Positions 38,527-47,505 of a stretch of DNA of 64,000 bases are shown here, one piece after another. The notes below the pieces were generated by a model that worked only from the letters and a program-made list of their open reading frames with translations, did no database searches and was not told the DNA's origin. Source of the stretch: an uncultured cyanobacterium. Its GTDB lineage: Bacteria; Cyanobacteriota; Cyanobacteriia; Cyanobacteriales; Nostocaceae. The DNA lies in assembly GCA_903848645.1 (NCBI GenBank), contig CAINGU010000037.1:176041-240040 (forward strand). Reading direction: 5' to 3'. A program made the translations under genes and the position numbers. Every line of letters begins with the position of its first letter. Positions within the stretch are counted from its first letter, which is position 1.

Positions 38527-39323
38527 GCCGTCGGATTCGGATTGGGCTAATTGCTGAAGGGGAAGCAGAATTGGGCGCAAGTATTCCTTATATTAAACCA
38601 GAAGATGGCGGGAAAGTTATTGAAAGAAACAATGAAGGCGCACTGCATACTTTAATTAGACGAGAACTTGAAAATGCTGGGCTTCCTGATTGTGATTTTG
38701 TCCAAAGACATCCATCAATTAAAGAAAGTCAAAAACGGACTTTACGAACTGGACACTCTATTTTAGATCCAAAATATCTGTTCCAAATTGTTATTTTATG
38801 GAAACCAGAAGACGTAGATATGATCCTCATTATAGTTGATGCAGATGATAAACTAGAGCAAAGAAAAATTGATTTGGAACGAGCTTTAAATAAAATTCGT
38901 GATAATCATTTAGATATTAACGAAAAACCAATTAGCGATTGTTCTGCCGGAGGTTTAGCAATTAGAAATTTCGAGACATGGTTACTTGCTGATACCCAAA
39001 CTGTTGCGACTATTTTAGGTGTGGAGTTAGAAAAACTGGAAAATTTAGAAGATTTAGAGAATACAAAGGATATTTTGGAGAATGCAATTTCCAAATCAAC
39101 GTATTTATCTGAAGATACTAGCAATCAACGCCCGCTACAAATTCGTTGGAACTTAGGTAAACAAATTGATTTAGCAATAATCAAAACTGGCTGTCCACAG
39201 GGATATGCTGCTTTTACACAATCTTTATTGGTAGCGACGGAAGCTGTTATAATTGGACACAACATTATGACCAGCGAAAAATTAGAAATTAATCAGCAGA
39301 ATTTAACCTCCAGAGTTGGTTAG
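38523..39323 (+). CDS. DUF4276/TOPRIM-like partner protein
   Basis: This 266-aa soluble protein starts at the ATG that overlaps the ATPase stop. The frame is open 33 bases further up, but that part is translated ATPase sequence. Residues 7-14 (IGLIAEGE) and VDADD at 105-109 after a hydrophobic strand (MILIIV) match the Glu and DxD pattern of TOPRIM metal-binding folds. NFETWLLAD (149-157) followed by a helical region is a hallmark of the DUF4276 family. The C-terminal part has no recognised motif. A nuclease effector function is inferred from the fold pattern and the coupled ATPase. Confidence 0.75.
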   Translation: MSRRIRIGLIAEGEAELGASIPYIKPEDGGKVIERNNEGALHTLIRRELENAGLPDCDFVQRHPSIKESQKRTLRTGHSILDPKYLFQIVILWKPEDVDMILIIVDADDKLEQRKIDLERALNKIRDNHLDINEKPISDCSAGGLAIRNFETWLLADTQTVATILGVELEKLENLEDLENTKDILENAISKSTYLSEDTSNQRPLQIRWNLGKQIDLAIIKTGCPQGYAAFTQSLLVATEAVIIGHNIMTSEKLEINQQNLTSRVG

Positions 39324-39369
39324 CAATGGTATCATTCAAGTATTACAAAAAGTAAAGGGCAATTTTACT

Positions 39370-40968
39370 ATGACCAAAGCACCTGTTGCTCCTGTGGTGC
39401 TAGTCATTCTAGATGGATGGGGCTACTGTGAGGAAACGCGAGGAAACGCAATTACCGCTGCCAAAACTCCCATAATGGACAGTTTATGGGCAGTCTATCC
39501 CCACACCCTCATTCGCACATCAGGAAAAGCCGTAGGGTTGCCAGAAGGACAAATGGGCAACTCGGAAGTTGGTCATTTGAACATTGGCGCTGGTCGAGTC
39601 GTACCTCAAGAACTGGTACGGATCTCAGATGCTGTAGAAGACGGTTCTTTAGCCGCAAACCCAGCCCTTGTCAAAATTTGCCAAGAAGTGCGTTCTGCTA
39701 ATGGCAAGTTACATCTAGTGGGGCTTTGTTCTGATGGCGGGGTGCATTCCCATATTACCCATCTATTTGGACTACTTGATTTAGCGAAGGAACAGCAACT
39801 TTCACAAGTTTGTATCCACGCCATTACTGATGGCCGTGACACCAAGCCGACAGATGCTATTAATGTCATCCAGCAATTGGAAGACTATATAGATCACCTT
39901 GGCATCGGTGAAATCGCTACTATTAGCGGTCGCTATTATGCAATGGATCGTGATAACCGTTGGGATCGAGTCCAACGTGCTTACGATGTGATGACAACAG
40001 ATAGCGCGGGTAATGGACTTACGGCTGTAGAGACATTGCAAGCAGCTTACGCTGAAGGTGTGACTGATGAGTTTGTTCTCCCTGTCCGTCTGCAACCGGG
40101 CGCGGTAGAATCTGGTGATGGGGTCATATTTTTCAATTTCCGCCCCGACCGCGCTAGAGAATTGACTCAAGCTTTTGTCAGTAACACTTTTAACGGTTTT
40201 GAACGACAGAAAATTAAACCGCTTTCTTTTGTAACTTTTACCCAGTATGATCCAGAATTGCCAGTTGATGTGGCTTTCGCACCGCAAAATCTGAGTAATA
40301 TTCTCGGTGAAGTTATCGCTAATCGTGGTTTAAAACAGTTTAGAACTGCGGAAACTGAAAAATACGCTCATGTCACCTACTTCTTTAATGGGGGACTGGA
40401 AGAACCCTGTGAGGGAGAAGACCGGGAATTAGTCAGTAGTCCCATGGTAGCGACTTATGATCAAGCCCCAACGATGTCAGCACAAGCAGTGACAGATGTG
40501 GCGATCGCTGCCATTAGAAAGGGCATCTACTCCCTAGTCGTGATGAACTATGCTAACCCAGACATGGTAGGGCATACAGGACAAATCCCCGCTACAGTGA
40601 CAGCGATTGAAGCAGTAGATAAATGTTTAGGTCGTCTGATTGATGCTATTGGTAAAGCTGGTGGTACAGCAATTATTACTGCTGATCATGGCAATGCTGA
40701 GTATATGTTAGATGAAGGTGGTCATCCTTGGACGGCACATACTACCAACCCAGTTCCGTTAATTTTGGTAGAAGGTGAAAAAGCCAAAATACCCGGATAT
40801 GGAACAAATGTGGAATTAAGAAATGATGGCAAATTAGCCGATATTGCCCCAACTATTCTGGATATTTTACAAATATCTAAACCAGAAGAAATGACAGGGC
40901 AATCATTACTTAAAGCCGCAGAATATGATTTACAACTAACTCGTACTCCTGTAAAAGTAGGTTTGTAA
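39370..40968 (+). CDS. gpmI: 2,3-bisphosphoglycerate-independent phosphoglycerate mutase
   Basis: GpmI interconverts 3- and 2-phosphoglycerate in glycolysis using two Mn ions and a phosphoserine intermediate. The 532-aa product starts at ATG 39370 (MTKAPVAPVVLVILDGWGY). Its catalytic serine is in MGNSEVGHLNIGAGR (Ser65), and it has HAITDGRDTKP and the C-terminal TADHGNAEYM with GHPWTAHTTNPVP. The frame extends upstream to 39316, but that part overlaps the preceding gene and is not family-like. The start is 47 bp after the cassette ends. Confidence 0.96.
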   Translation: MTKAPVAPVVLVILDGWGYCEETRGNAITAAKTPIMDSLWAVYPHTLIRTSGKAVGLPEGQMGNSEVGHLNIGAGRVVPQELVRISDAVEDGSLAANPALVKICQEVRSANGKLHLVGLCSDGGVHSHITHLFGLLDLAKEQQLSQVCIHAITDGRDTKPTDAINVIQQLEDYIDHLGIGEIATISGRYYAMDRDNRWDRVQRAYDVMTTDSAGNGLTAVETLQAAYAEGVTDEFVLPVRLQPGAVESGDGVIFFNFRPDRARELTQAFVSNTFNGFERQKIKPLSFVTFTQYDPELPVDVAFAPQNLSNILGEVIANRGLKQFRTAETEKYAHVTYFFNGGLEEPCEGEDRELVSSPMVATYDQAPTMSAQAVTDVAIAAIRKGIYSLVVMNYANPDMVGHTGQIPATVTAIEAVDKCLGRLIDAIGKAGGTAIITADHGNAEYMLDEGGHPWTAHTTNPVPLILVEGEKAKIPGYGTNVELRNDGKLADIAPTILDILQISKPEEMTGQSLLKAAEYDLQLTRTPVKVGL

Positions 40969-40980
40969 AATCGTAAAATG

Positions 40981-41009
40981 GTAGGGGTTTAGCATTGCTA
41001 AACCCTTAC
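40981..41009. repeat. Palindrome GTAGGGGTTTAGC, REP-like or terminator
   Basis: GTAGGGGTTTAGC, a short ATT loop and GCTAAACCCTTAC form a strong hairpin between gpmI and secG. It shares the GTAGGGG head with the other dispersed palindromes but has a different stem. No T-run follows, so it is not a classical terminator. Confidence 0.7.
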
Positions 41010-41044
41010 GAAATTGATAACTTCTTATAACCAACATTTCTAAT

Positions 41045-41278
41045 ATGGCAATTACTAACATCATCCAAGGCATTTGGGCTTTTTCCGCTCTCGGTTTGAT
41101 TATCCTCGTTTTGTTACATAGTCCTAAAGGTGACGGTATTGGTGCTATTGGTGGACAAGCACAATTATTTAGCAGTACCAAAAGTGCCGAAAATACTTTA
41201 AATCGAGTTACTTGGGCATTAGTTGTAGTTTTTCTGGGTTTAACTGTGGTTTTAAGTGCTAATTGGTTGCCTAAATAA
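41045..41278 (+). CDS. secG: Preprotein translocase subunit SecG
   Basis: SecG is the small accessory subunit of the SecYEG channel. The 77-aa product has two membrane helices (about residues 5-24 and 54-72). The connecting segment LLHSPKGDGIGAIGGQAQLF is the family signature. Its position directly after gpmI is conserved in cyanobacteria as far as I recall. Confidence 0.93.
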   Translation: MAITNIIQGIWAFSALGLIILVLLHSPKGDGIGAIGGQAQLFSSTKSAENTLNRVTWALVVVFLGLTVVLSANWLPK

Positions 41279-41290
41279 CTGAAACTGAAA

Positions 41291-42010
41291 ATGGGAAAAA
41301 TTACCCAAAATCACAACTTTTGGAGACGGTTAATAGCAGTTCTGACTTTAGCAATAAGTACAGGACTGCTAGTTATTTTGACTAATTTTCAAGTTAATGC
41401 GATTGTTGATAAATCCTATAAACCCCATTCTTTACCTCCAACTCTGGCACAGTGGCAAGATAAAAAAAATAGTGGTGATTATTTCGACCAAATTAAATCT
41501 ACAAAAGTTGGTTATTTAATTTGGTCAATTTTTCCGGTAAAGGTGAAGATAGAACCGCCACAAAATATTAATGAAAAGCAATCGCAAATATGGGTTAATA
41601 GTGTTTTTCAAGCAGTGCAAGAATGGAGTATTTATTTACCTTTACAGGTAGTAGAAAAATCCGATATTGCTGATATTACAATTATTCGCAAAGCACCACC
41701 TTTACAACTTGAACCTAATGGTAAAATACTGCGGGCGCGTTCGGCTTTAACTACCTATGATTTATATACTGAAAATAATATGTTATCTCACCGTTTTACA
41801 ATTCTGCTGAGTCCTAGTCAAACTGGTGATTATGTATTATCAGCCGCACGTCATGAACTTGGCCATGCTTTAGGAATTTGGGGGCATAGTCTTCTGCAAA
41901 CTGATACTATGTATTTTTCCCAAGTTCGCAAACCGCCGTTTATTTCTGCAAGAGATGTGAATACTTTGAAAAAGGTTTATGAACAACCTACAAGTTTGGG
42001 GCAGAATTGA
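41291..42010 (+). CDS. Metzincin-like secreted or membrane-anchored protease
   Basis: This 239-aa protein has a hydrophobic N-terminal segment (about residues 12-34), either a signal peptide or an anchor. The zinc motif HELGHALGIWGH spans 188-199, with His188, His192 and His199 as ligands and Glu189 as base. Met207 in QTDTMYFS is a plausible Met-turn. This is the M10-type metzincin pattern, but with a short C-terminus and no peptidoglycan or repeat module. The substrate is unknown. It follows secG by 12 bp and is probably co-transcribed. Confidence 0.78.
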   Translation: MGKITQNHNFWRRLIAVLTLAISTGLLVILTNFQVNAIVDKSYKPHSLPPTLAQWQDKKNSGDYFDQIKSTKVGYLIWSIFPVKVKIEPPQNINEKQSQIWVNSVFQAVQEWSIYLPLQVVEKSDIADITIIRKAPPLQLEPNGKILRARSALTTYDLYTENNMLSHRFTILLSPSQTGDYVLSAARHELGHALGIWGHSLLQTDTMYFSQVRKPPFISARDVNTLKKVYEQPTSLGQN

Positions 42011-42103
42011 ATTTATCTCACGCAGAGGCAAGACTAATTGCGTTTATGCGATAGAGATAGTTCTTCCTTGTCGGTTTCATAATAACAAATTTATTTTTCT
42101 ATG

Positions 42104-42667
42104 TCAATAGCTTTGACTCAGTTTATAGGGGTTATTGGGATCTTTATTCCAACGCAAAGGATTTTGGAAAATGTATTGACGAGCGATATCTAAAATTTTC
42201 TGATTACGAATAATGCGGTCGTAATAATTGCGTTGCCATATACGCATTCCGGGAGTATCATCAATTTGATTAATAATTTTTGTTGTTTGATATTTGTAAT
42301 AAGCAATAATTTGTCCCAAGGTCTTTTTCTTCCGTAGGGGCGGGGTTTCCCGGTCCGCTTCGTGATTCTGTTGATGTTTTCTACCTTCATTAAAATTATC
42401 ATTAATCACAATAATTACATGAACATGATTAGGCATAACAACAAATTCATCTAATTCCACATTAGGAAAATGTTCGGGGATTTTTAACCAAAATTCATCA
42501 ATAATAAAACCTCTGACTGTGAGTTTCATTTTTCCATTAATGATTTCACCTAAGTTACATTCACGGTTTTGGGTACAAATTGTGATGAAATATGCTCCTG
42601 GTTCTGAATAATCATAACCCCGCAAACGAATTGATTGGCGATGATGAATTTTAGGGTTATATTTCAT
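42104..42667 (-). CDS. REP-associated tyrosine transposase (RAYT)
   Basis: This 187-aa single-domain Y1 transposase is of the IS200/IS605-like TnpA_REP type. GAYFITICTQNREC starts the HUH fold, MPNHVHVIIVI (residues 78-88) supplies the two metal-binding histidines, and IWQRNYYDRIIRN (144-156) contains the catalytic tyrosine. These domesticated enzymes cut and spread REP palindromes. The frame is intact. Residues 104-112 (ADRETPPLR) are encoded by a copy of the GTAGGGG palindrome itself (42334-42358), and a cluster of similar palindromes lies just upstream. Confidence 0.88.
   Translation of the reverse strand: MKYNPKIHHRQSIRLRGYDYSEPGAYFITICTQNRECNLGEIINGKMKLTVRGFIIDEFWLKIPEHFPNVELDEFVVMPNHVHVIIVINDNFNEGRKHQQNHEADRETPPLRKKKTLGQIIAYYKYQTTKIINQIDDTPGMRIWQRNYYDRIIRNQKILDIARQYIFQNPLRWNKDPNNPYKLSQSY
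42334..42358. repeat. REP-like GTAGGGG palindrome inside the RAYT reading frame
   Basis: GTAGGGGCGGGGTTTCCCGG plus TCCGC on the plus strand is a copy of the dispersed palindrome. It is inserted in frame between the HUH part and the tyrosine helix of the RAYT gene. Confidence 0.75.
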
Positions 42668-42745
42668 CCTAGATATGAGGTGTTGATTTTAGGGTTTTTG
42701 AATAGGATACTGTAGATAAAAGGGCGTGTCATCAATGAATAAAAA

Positions 42746-42824
42746 GCGGGGAGACAAAGCAAAGGGCGCACACAACATCAAGGGCGGGGAGACCCCATCA
42801 AGGGCGGGGAGACCCCGCCCCTAC
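42746..42824. repeat. Cluster of REP-like palindromes upstream of the RAYT gene
   Basis: GGGCGGGGAGACCCCATCAA and GGGCGGGGAGACCCCGCCCC+TAC are adjacent (42782-42800, 42802-42824). They are preceded by the degraded copies AGCGGGGAGACAAAGC and AAGGGCGC. All are reverse-orientation members of the GTAGGGG family. They lie between the RAYT gene and the glycosyltransferase gene, 115-160 bp from the RAYT start. Confidence 0.8.
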
Positions 42825-42838
42825 ATAAGTTAAAAAAT

Positions 42839-43987
42839 TTAAATACCCCAACTCAGTGTTAAAGGCCGTTGTGCAAGAACTTGGCTATAAAGTTCTTCTA
42901 ATTGGGTGATGTTATCATTTAGGGTATAACGTTCTAATACCCGCTTTCTCGCTTTTTCTCCTAATAATGTTGTTAACTCTGGATGATCTTGGAATAGTGG
43001 TAAGAGGGTTTTTAGCTGCGATCGCACGCTGCTTGTATTAATTGCTACACCAGCACCCTTTTCTAAAACTTCTCCATCTGCACCGACATCAGTAGCTAAA
43101 CAAGCCAAACCACAGGACATGGCTTCTAATAGAGACAAGGATAAACCCTCTACTAAAGAAGGTAAAATAAATACATCCGCTCCCCGTAAAATTTCGATGC
43201 GGCGATTTTCGTCAGCGATAAATCCTAACCAAATGATGCCATGTTCTCGCCCATAAAATGACTCTAGAGAGGGCTTTAATGGACCATCACCCACAATTAG
43301 CAATTTGCTATTGACTCCCATATCTGACTGTTTCCAAGCACGCAAGAGGGATTCGACGTTTTTCTCTTGAGCAATTCTCCCTTGATAAACAAACAAACGT
43401 TCAGCGCCAAATTCGGCTTTAACTTGGGAAACACCGGGAGAATACTTAACAGGATCTACACCATTGGGAATGACAGCAATCTTTTTTTCCCTCACACCCA
43501 TACTTGATAATAATTCCCGCTGAATTTGGGAAAAGATAATTACGCCATCATAATGATCCAAAAAAGGAGCATAGAGTTGATAAGCTAAAAGTTGGGTACT
43601 TGATAATAATTTTGCGCCCTTACCTGCAAATGGAGTGTGAAAAGTGGCAATTAGGGGCAAATTTAATTCTTCACAAATTTCTGGTAAAACAAAGTCCAAA
43701 GTTGATAAAGTCAGAGAAGCATGGACTATATCCGGCTTAATTTCCCGTAGCGAATCTTTCAAAACCTTAGTTGCTTTGAAAGAGGGAATTGTGTAAACCT
43801 GAGACTTGTAAATAAATGGTAAAGGAACTTCTTGACAATTAGGCCAGTTGTCAGTTGTTGCTTCTTCTTGAGCAAAGTGTAGAAAACTAACCTCATGTCC
43901 CCTGTCTAGCAATCCGTTGGTAATTTCTCGACTGTAGGTAACATTACCGCAAAAGGGTGTTTTTTTTCCAATCCAAGCTATACGCAT
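42839..43987 (-). CDS. GT4 family glycosyltransferase
   Basis: This 382-aa GT-B glycosyltransferase has an N-terminal acceptor domain (MRIAWIGKKTPFCGNVTYSR) and a C-terminal nucleotide-sugar domain. The latter shows LFVYQGRIAQEKNVESLLRA, LLIVGDGPLK and the donor-binding EGLSLSLLEAMSCGLACLAT (about residues 280-300). It transfers a sugar from a nucleotide donor to a lipid, polysaccharide or small acceptor. Neither partner can be read from the sequence, and no polysaccharide cluster surrounds it. Confidence 0.85.
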   Translation of the reverse strand: MRIAWIGKKTPFCGNVTYSREITNGLLDRGHEVSFLHFAQEEATTDNWPNCQEVPLPFIYKSQVYTIPSFKATKVLKDSLREIKPDIVHASLTLSTLDFVLPEICEELNLPLIATFHTPFAGKGAKLLSSTQLLAYQLYAPFLDHYDGVIIFSQIQRELLSSMGVREKKIAVIPNGVDPVKYSPGVSQVKAEFGAERLFVYQGRIAQEKNVESLLRAWKQSDMGVNSKLLIVGDGPLKPSLESFYGREHGIIWLGFIADENRRIEILRGADVFILPSLVEGLSLSLLEAMSCGLACLATDVGADGEVLEKGAGVAINTSSVRSQLKTLLPLFQDHPELTTLLGEKARKRVLERYTLNDNITQLEELYSQVLAQRPLTLSWGI

Positions 43988-44279
43988 TCTTCGGTTATCT
44001 ATAAAAAAGCAAGGGTAAAATATACTGTTTTTATTATGCAGTTATTATGAGTGAATTTTTGGTGTTCACAAAAACTCAGATATCTCTGACTTTGAAACTT
44101 AAATAATCTTGGCAATTAAAAAGTCAATAAATGGCTTTATTGATAATGTTAATAAGTTATAAATTATTTAACTTGATTACAACTTAATATGCTGATTACT
44201 TAGTTTTTTTCCAGCAAGTATTTTGCATCTTGCTGGATTAAGTTTAGCACGAAACCCAATAGTTTGATGCAGTTTTTGG
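43988..44279. other. Intergenic region with one hairpin
   Basis: 292 A+T-rich bases with no gene seen. CCAGCAAG (44211) and CTTGCTGG (ending 44236) form a hairpin downstream of the MFS gene. It could end that transcript, but on that strand it is followed by A's rather than T's. Confidence 0.5.
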
Positions 44280-45902
44280 CTATTTGCCATTTGAGGATTC
44301 ACCAGAATTATACCAGGTAAAGAGACCGCCAACTAAGACAATGGCAGCTAAGGCAAAAAATACTGCTTTTAAGCCAATAAAAGTTTCGGCTACACCAGCT
44401 AAAGCCAGAGGTAGGGAAAGAGCAATATTAATCACATTATTTTGCAGTCCAAATACCTTACCTCGCATATCTGGGGGTGTTTCAGTTTGGATTGCAGTTT
44501 GCATGGGTATACCCACCAAAGCCCCAAATACTCCCACTAAAGCTATAAATAGCAGCACGGGTAAAAGTTGAGTGGTGAAAAGTGATAAACCAATTAAAGA
44601 TCCTGCCATACCTAGACAACCCCAAAAACTGAGTTGTTTATAGGAAAAGCGTTGTCCAAATTGTCCGAGAATTGTCGCCCCAATAGCAACACCCACACCA
44701 GCAGATGCTAATAAAAAGCCGAATTGAGAGGCTTTCATATTCGGAATAATTTCTGCCATACGAACTGCAAGCACAGTCAGGGCTGCAAAGACAGAAAATA
44801 AGATAATTAGTTGTAATAAAGCATTGCGGATGCGATGATTTTCTTGAAGATAACGTAACCCGTCGCGCAAGTCCGAGAAAACATGAGGAAATTCTGTTTC
44901 TGGGGGGTGAGGTTTTTCGTTAGTTTGGAGTAAGAATAATATTAACCCAGCGATCGCATAACTACCACCCACCAAAATTTCCTTACCCAATCCCCCACTA
45001 CCACCTAACTGCGTCCATAGTCCATCTGCTAAGGCTAAAACTGGTTCTCCTACGGCAAAACCGACAATCACCGAAGCCATCATTGTCGTTGTGTAGAGAG
45101 AATTAGCTGAAAGCAAATCCTGTTCTTTGACTATTAAAGGAATAGCAGATTGTTCTGCCGGTGCGAAAAATTGTGTTAAGGTAGAAACCAAAAAAGTCAC
45201 ACCTAAAATAATCAAAAAACCCACTGGCAAAACTCCCACTGGCTGCCAATCGTGGGTTAACCATAATAGGGAGGGAATGAGCAATACCAGAATACCGCGC
45301 CAAATATTTGATGCTACTAAAACAACTTTTTTTGACCAACGATCTACAAAAACTCCAGCTACAGAACCAAATAATACGGCGGGAATTGTAAACGCCATCA
45401 TTAAAGCTGAAACCCAACCACTAATACTTTGATCACTAGCTTGAAATTGGCTATTAATCAAAGCAATCATCAATACTAAATAAACTTTATCAGCTAATTG
45501 ACAGAAAACTTGACCTGCCCAAAGAGCGAGAAAATTCGGATTTTTGAATACAGGTAAAAAACCTGCCCGTTGATGATTTTCTGAATCTGTACCCCCAGAA
45601 CCAGCATCTATTAATGGCAGTGTTTCGGGTGTTAATTCCGTTGTAGTTGGAACATTTTGCTGAACATCATTAATTTTGGCATTCGTCTGGGTAATTTCTG
45701 ATGGTTTGGGAATATCAGTCAAGGGAATTTCTGATGTGCAATTTCCATCTTCAGAAACATCTTTTAGTGACATTTCTGGACTATGAATATGACTAACTTT
45801 AGGTGAAAAAGCAACATTATGATCTGATGCTTTATGCTTTTTTTTAGCGTCGCTAGGTGAGTGAGTTCGGCCTTTTTTATCTAAATCAGACGATTGCATC
45901 AT
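44280..45902 (-). CDS. MFS transporter with long hydrophilic N-terminus
   Basis: This membrane protein of about 540 aa has roughly twelve helices in the C-terminal 400 residues and is similar to the EntS/MFS_3 exporters ([20 protein letters not shown] at the start of the membrane part). The first approximately 115 residues are hydrophilic and low in conserved motifs, rich in S, T, D, E and P. The start is uncertain. ATG 45902 ([11 protein letters not shown]) is preferred over a TTG at 45926. Either lies inside the end of recO on the same strand, so the genes overlap by about 17 bases. A start at an internal Met after the extension is also possible. The substrate is unknown. Confidence 0.78.
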   Translation of the reverse strand: MMQSSDLDKKGRTHSPSDAKKKHKASDHNVAFSPKVSHIHSPEMSLKDVSEDGNCTSEIPLTDIPKPSEITQTNAKINDVQQNVPTTTELTPETLPLIDAGSGGTDSENHQRAGFLPVFKNPNFLALWAGQVFCQLADKVYLVLMIALINSQFQASDQSISGWVSALMMAFTIPAVLFGSVAGVFVDRWSKKVVLVASNIWRGILVLLIPSLLWLTHDWQPVGVLPVGFLIILGVTFLVSTLTQFFAPAEQSAIPLIVKEQDLLSANSLYTTTMMASVIVGFAVGEPVLALADGLWTQLGGSGGLGKEILVGGSYAIAGLILFLLQTNEKPHPPETEFPHVFSDLRDGLRYLQENHRIRNALLQLIILFSVFAALTVLAVRMAEIIPNMKASQFGFLLASAGVGVAIGATILGQFGQRFSYKQLSFWGCLGMAGSLIGLSLFTTQLLPVLLFIALVGVFGALVGIPMQTAIQTETPPDMRGKVFGLQNNVINIALSLPLALAGVAETFIGLKAVFFALAAIVLVGGLFTWYNSGESSNGK

Positions 45903-46815
45903 GGTTGGTGGCAAAATAGGAGTCAATCAAAGTGGCAGAGCGAATAGGTTGTCCTAAATGATACTGGACATACTGGCGCAAAATTTGCTCAACAGCTAAC
46001 CATCCAGGATCTGAGGCTGCATCTATTCTCATTATCTCTGTTTCCGACAGATGTTGAAGCATAATCAGTTGTTTCCCATTCAACCGACGAGAAATAATTG
46101 GTAACTCCTGCTGATGAAAAACTGTTTCATAGCTAGGGTTAGAGGCTGAGGATTGGGGATTGGGAACACTTTTCTTTGTTGTTTCCTCCATTTCCCTATT
46201 TTCCCGTTTTTCCTGCTCTATTTCTTTTCGCAAGCTTTTCCAAGCATCTAAACAAATTATCCCACCAGAAGGAATGCTAAATCCCACTTGCCAATGGGGA
46301 TTTGTCCAGTCTGGAGTTAAAAGCCGTTGGGTTAAACAACAAGATTCTACTTGTGGTGTCAGTCCTGCTAAGGCTAAAAGCTGAAATACGCCTTGAACTA
46401 AATGGGCAACTACACATCCTATCTCGGTCTTGGGTATATCTTCTAGCCGCTCAAGGTGTTCATTTAATAACTCATACAGTTCTGTTTGCGGTTGTTCGCT
46501 TAAAGCTTGACACAGAACTATTTCAGCTAAATACTGACTAGCAGCTAATTTACCCAAATCTTTCGATAAACCCGGATAAGTTTTTATAGTTTCAGCTTGA
46601 GTAATTCTATCGAGATTTCTGCCTTGGGAAATGAGTAATTCATTGATGACAAACATCCCCATTCTCCCGCCCAAACTGGAGTTTTGTTTCCGCGCTCCCG
46701 TGGCAACTGCCCGAATTAGCCCAAATTCCTGAGTTAAAATTGTAACTATCTTATCAGATTCACCCAGTGCTTGCGCTTTGAGATTAATACCAGTTGCTTT
46801 GTAGGTTTTACTCAT
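45886..46815 (-). CDS. recO: DNA repair protein RecO
   Basis: RecO anneals single strands and helps load RecA with RecR in gap repair. The 309-aa product has the N-terminal OB fold with [39 protein letters not shown] and LGGRMGMF. A helical part follows, and a cysteine-containing region ([11 protein letters not shown]) corresponds to the zinc-binding zone. An S/N/E-rich insertion near residues 200-225 is unlike the core. The start is placed at ATG 46815, the family start. A GTG at 46833 is possible. Confidence 0.9.
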   Translation of the reverse strand: MSKTYKATGINLKAQALGESDKIVTILTQEFGLIRAVATGARKQNSSLGGRMGMFVINELLISQGRNLDRITQAETIKTYPGLSKDLGKLAASQYLAEIVLCQALSEQPQTELYELLNEHLERLEDIPKTEIGCVVAHLVQGVFQLLALAGLTPQVESCCLTQRLLTPDWTNPHWQVGFSIPSGGIICLDAWKSLRKEIEQEKRENREMEETTKKSVPNPQSSASNPSYETVFHQQELPIISRRLNGKQLIMLQHLSETEIMRIDAASDPGWLAVEQILRQYVQYHLGQPIRSATLIDSYFATNHDAIV

Positions 46816-46926
46816 TTCCCTGCTTTCAACCACCCTAAGTTAAATGATACTCATTTAAGTAAAAAACTGGTATACTATATAAACATCCAGTGTAAACAGC
46901 ACTTAATTTCCAATTGTCCCAATCTT

Positions 46927-47265
46927 ATGAACCAAACAGGTATAGCCATTTTAGCCGTGATTGCTTTAAGCTCACTTGGTGTTATTGGTGATTACTTTCT
47001 GAAAGTTGCTAGTAACGATGAAATCTCATTAAAAACAAGTTGGTTTTTTATTGGTTTACTTATTTTAGCTTCTACAGCTTTTGGATGGGTATATGTAATG
47101 AAACACATTAAACTAGCAACATTAGGAGTAGTTTATTCCGTTTCTACAGTTTTATTACTAGCATTTGTAGGTGTTGTTTTTTTTCAGGAATCCCTAAATC
47201 CCTATGAAATTGGCGGAATTGTTTTGGCAATTGCATCGCTGATTTTACTTTCAGCATTTTCTTAG
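46927..47265 (+). CDS. Small four-helix DMT/EamA-like transporter
   Basis: This 112-aa protein has four predicted helices, about residues 4-24, 32-50, 60-80 and 88-110. It shows LSSLGVIGDYFLKVAS, FGWVYVMKHIKLATLG, VVYSVSTVLLLAFVGVVFF and ESLNPYEIGGIVLAIASLIL. This is the size and layout of SMR/half-EamA proteins, which work as dimers. The substrate is unknown. The ATG at 46927 is chosen because the upstream open frame (to 46771) lies in the recO region. The stop TAG lies at the edge of a repeat element. Confidence 0.75.
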   Translation: MNQTGIAILAVIALSSLGVIGDYFLKVASNDEISLKTSWFFIGLLILASTAFGWVYVMKHIKLATLGVVYSVSTVLLLAFVGVVFFQESLNPYEIGGIVLAIASLILLSAFS

Positions 47266-47330
47266 TAGTCTGTCAACCCAAAAATGAAGATTTCAGAAAC
47301 TAGGAGAAGCAGGAGAAGAATATAACTTTT
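47262..47330. repeat. Partial copy of a TAGTAGTCTGT-ended element
   Basis: TTAGTAGTCTGTCAACCCAA and, further on, GAAGCAGGAGAAGAATATAAC match the reverse complement of the complete element at 57880-57980. Only one end is kept here, directly next to the MITE at 47342. Confidence 0.65.
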
Positions 47331-47341
47331 ATGTCTATCAT

Positions 47342-47505
47342 TAATTAGGGTTTGCTGAATAAGTTTTTTCGTGATGGTAGGGGGAAGTTTTTTTATCCGT
47401 CAAACAAAAATGCTTTCTTTTTTAAACCTCTCCTAGCAAAAACCTTGCACTTTATTGATGTATTATCTGTGGTTATTTCTACCTTTTTTCAGCAAATCCT
47501 AATTA
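47342..47505. mobile_element. MITE with 18-bp terminal inverted repeats
   Basis: TAATTAGGGTTTGCTGAA (47342-47359) and TTCAGCAAATCCTAATTA (47488-47505) are complementary at 17 of 18 positions. They flank about 128 bases without a gene. If the ends are AGGGTTTGCTGAA, a 4-bp AATT target duplication is possible. No transposase is encoded, so it would need one elsewhere. The right end carries the stop codon of the SET-domain gene. Confidence 0.8.
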
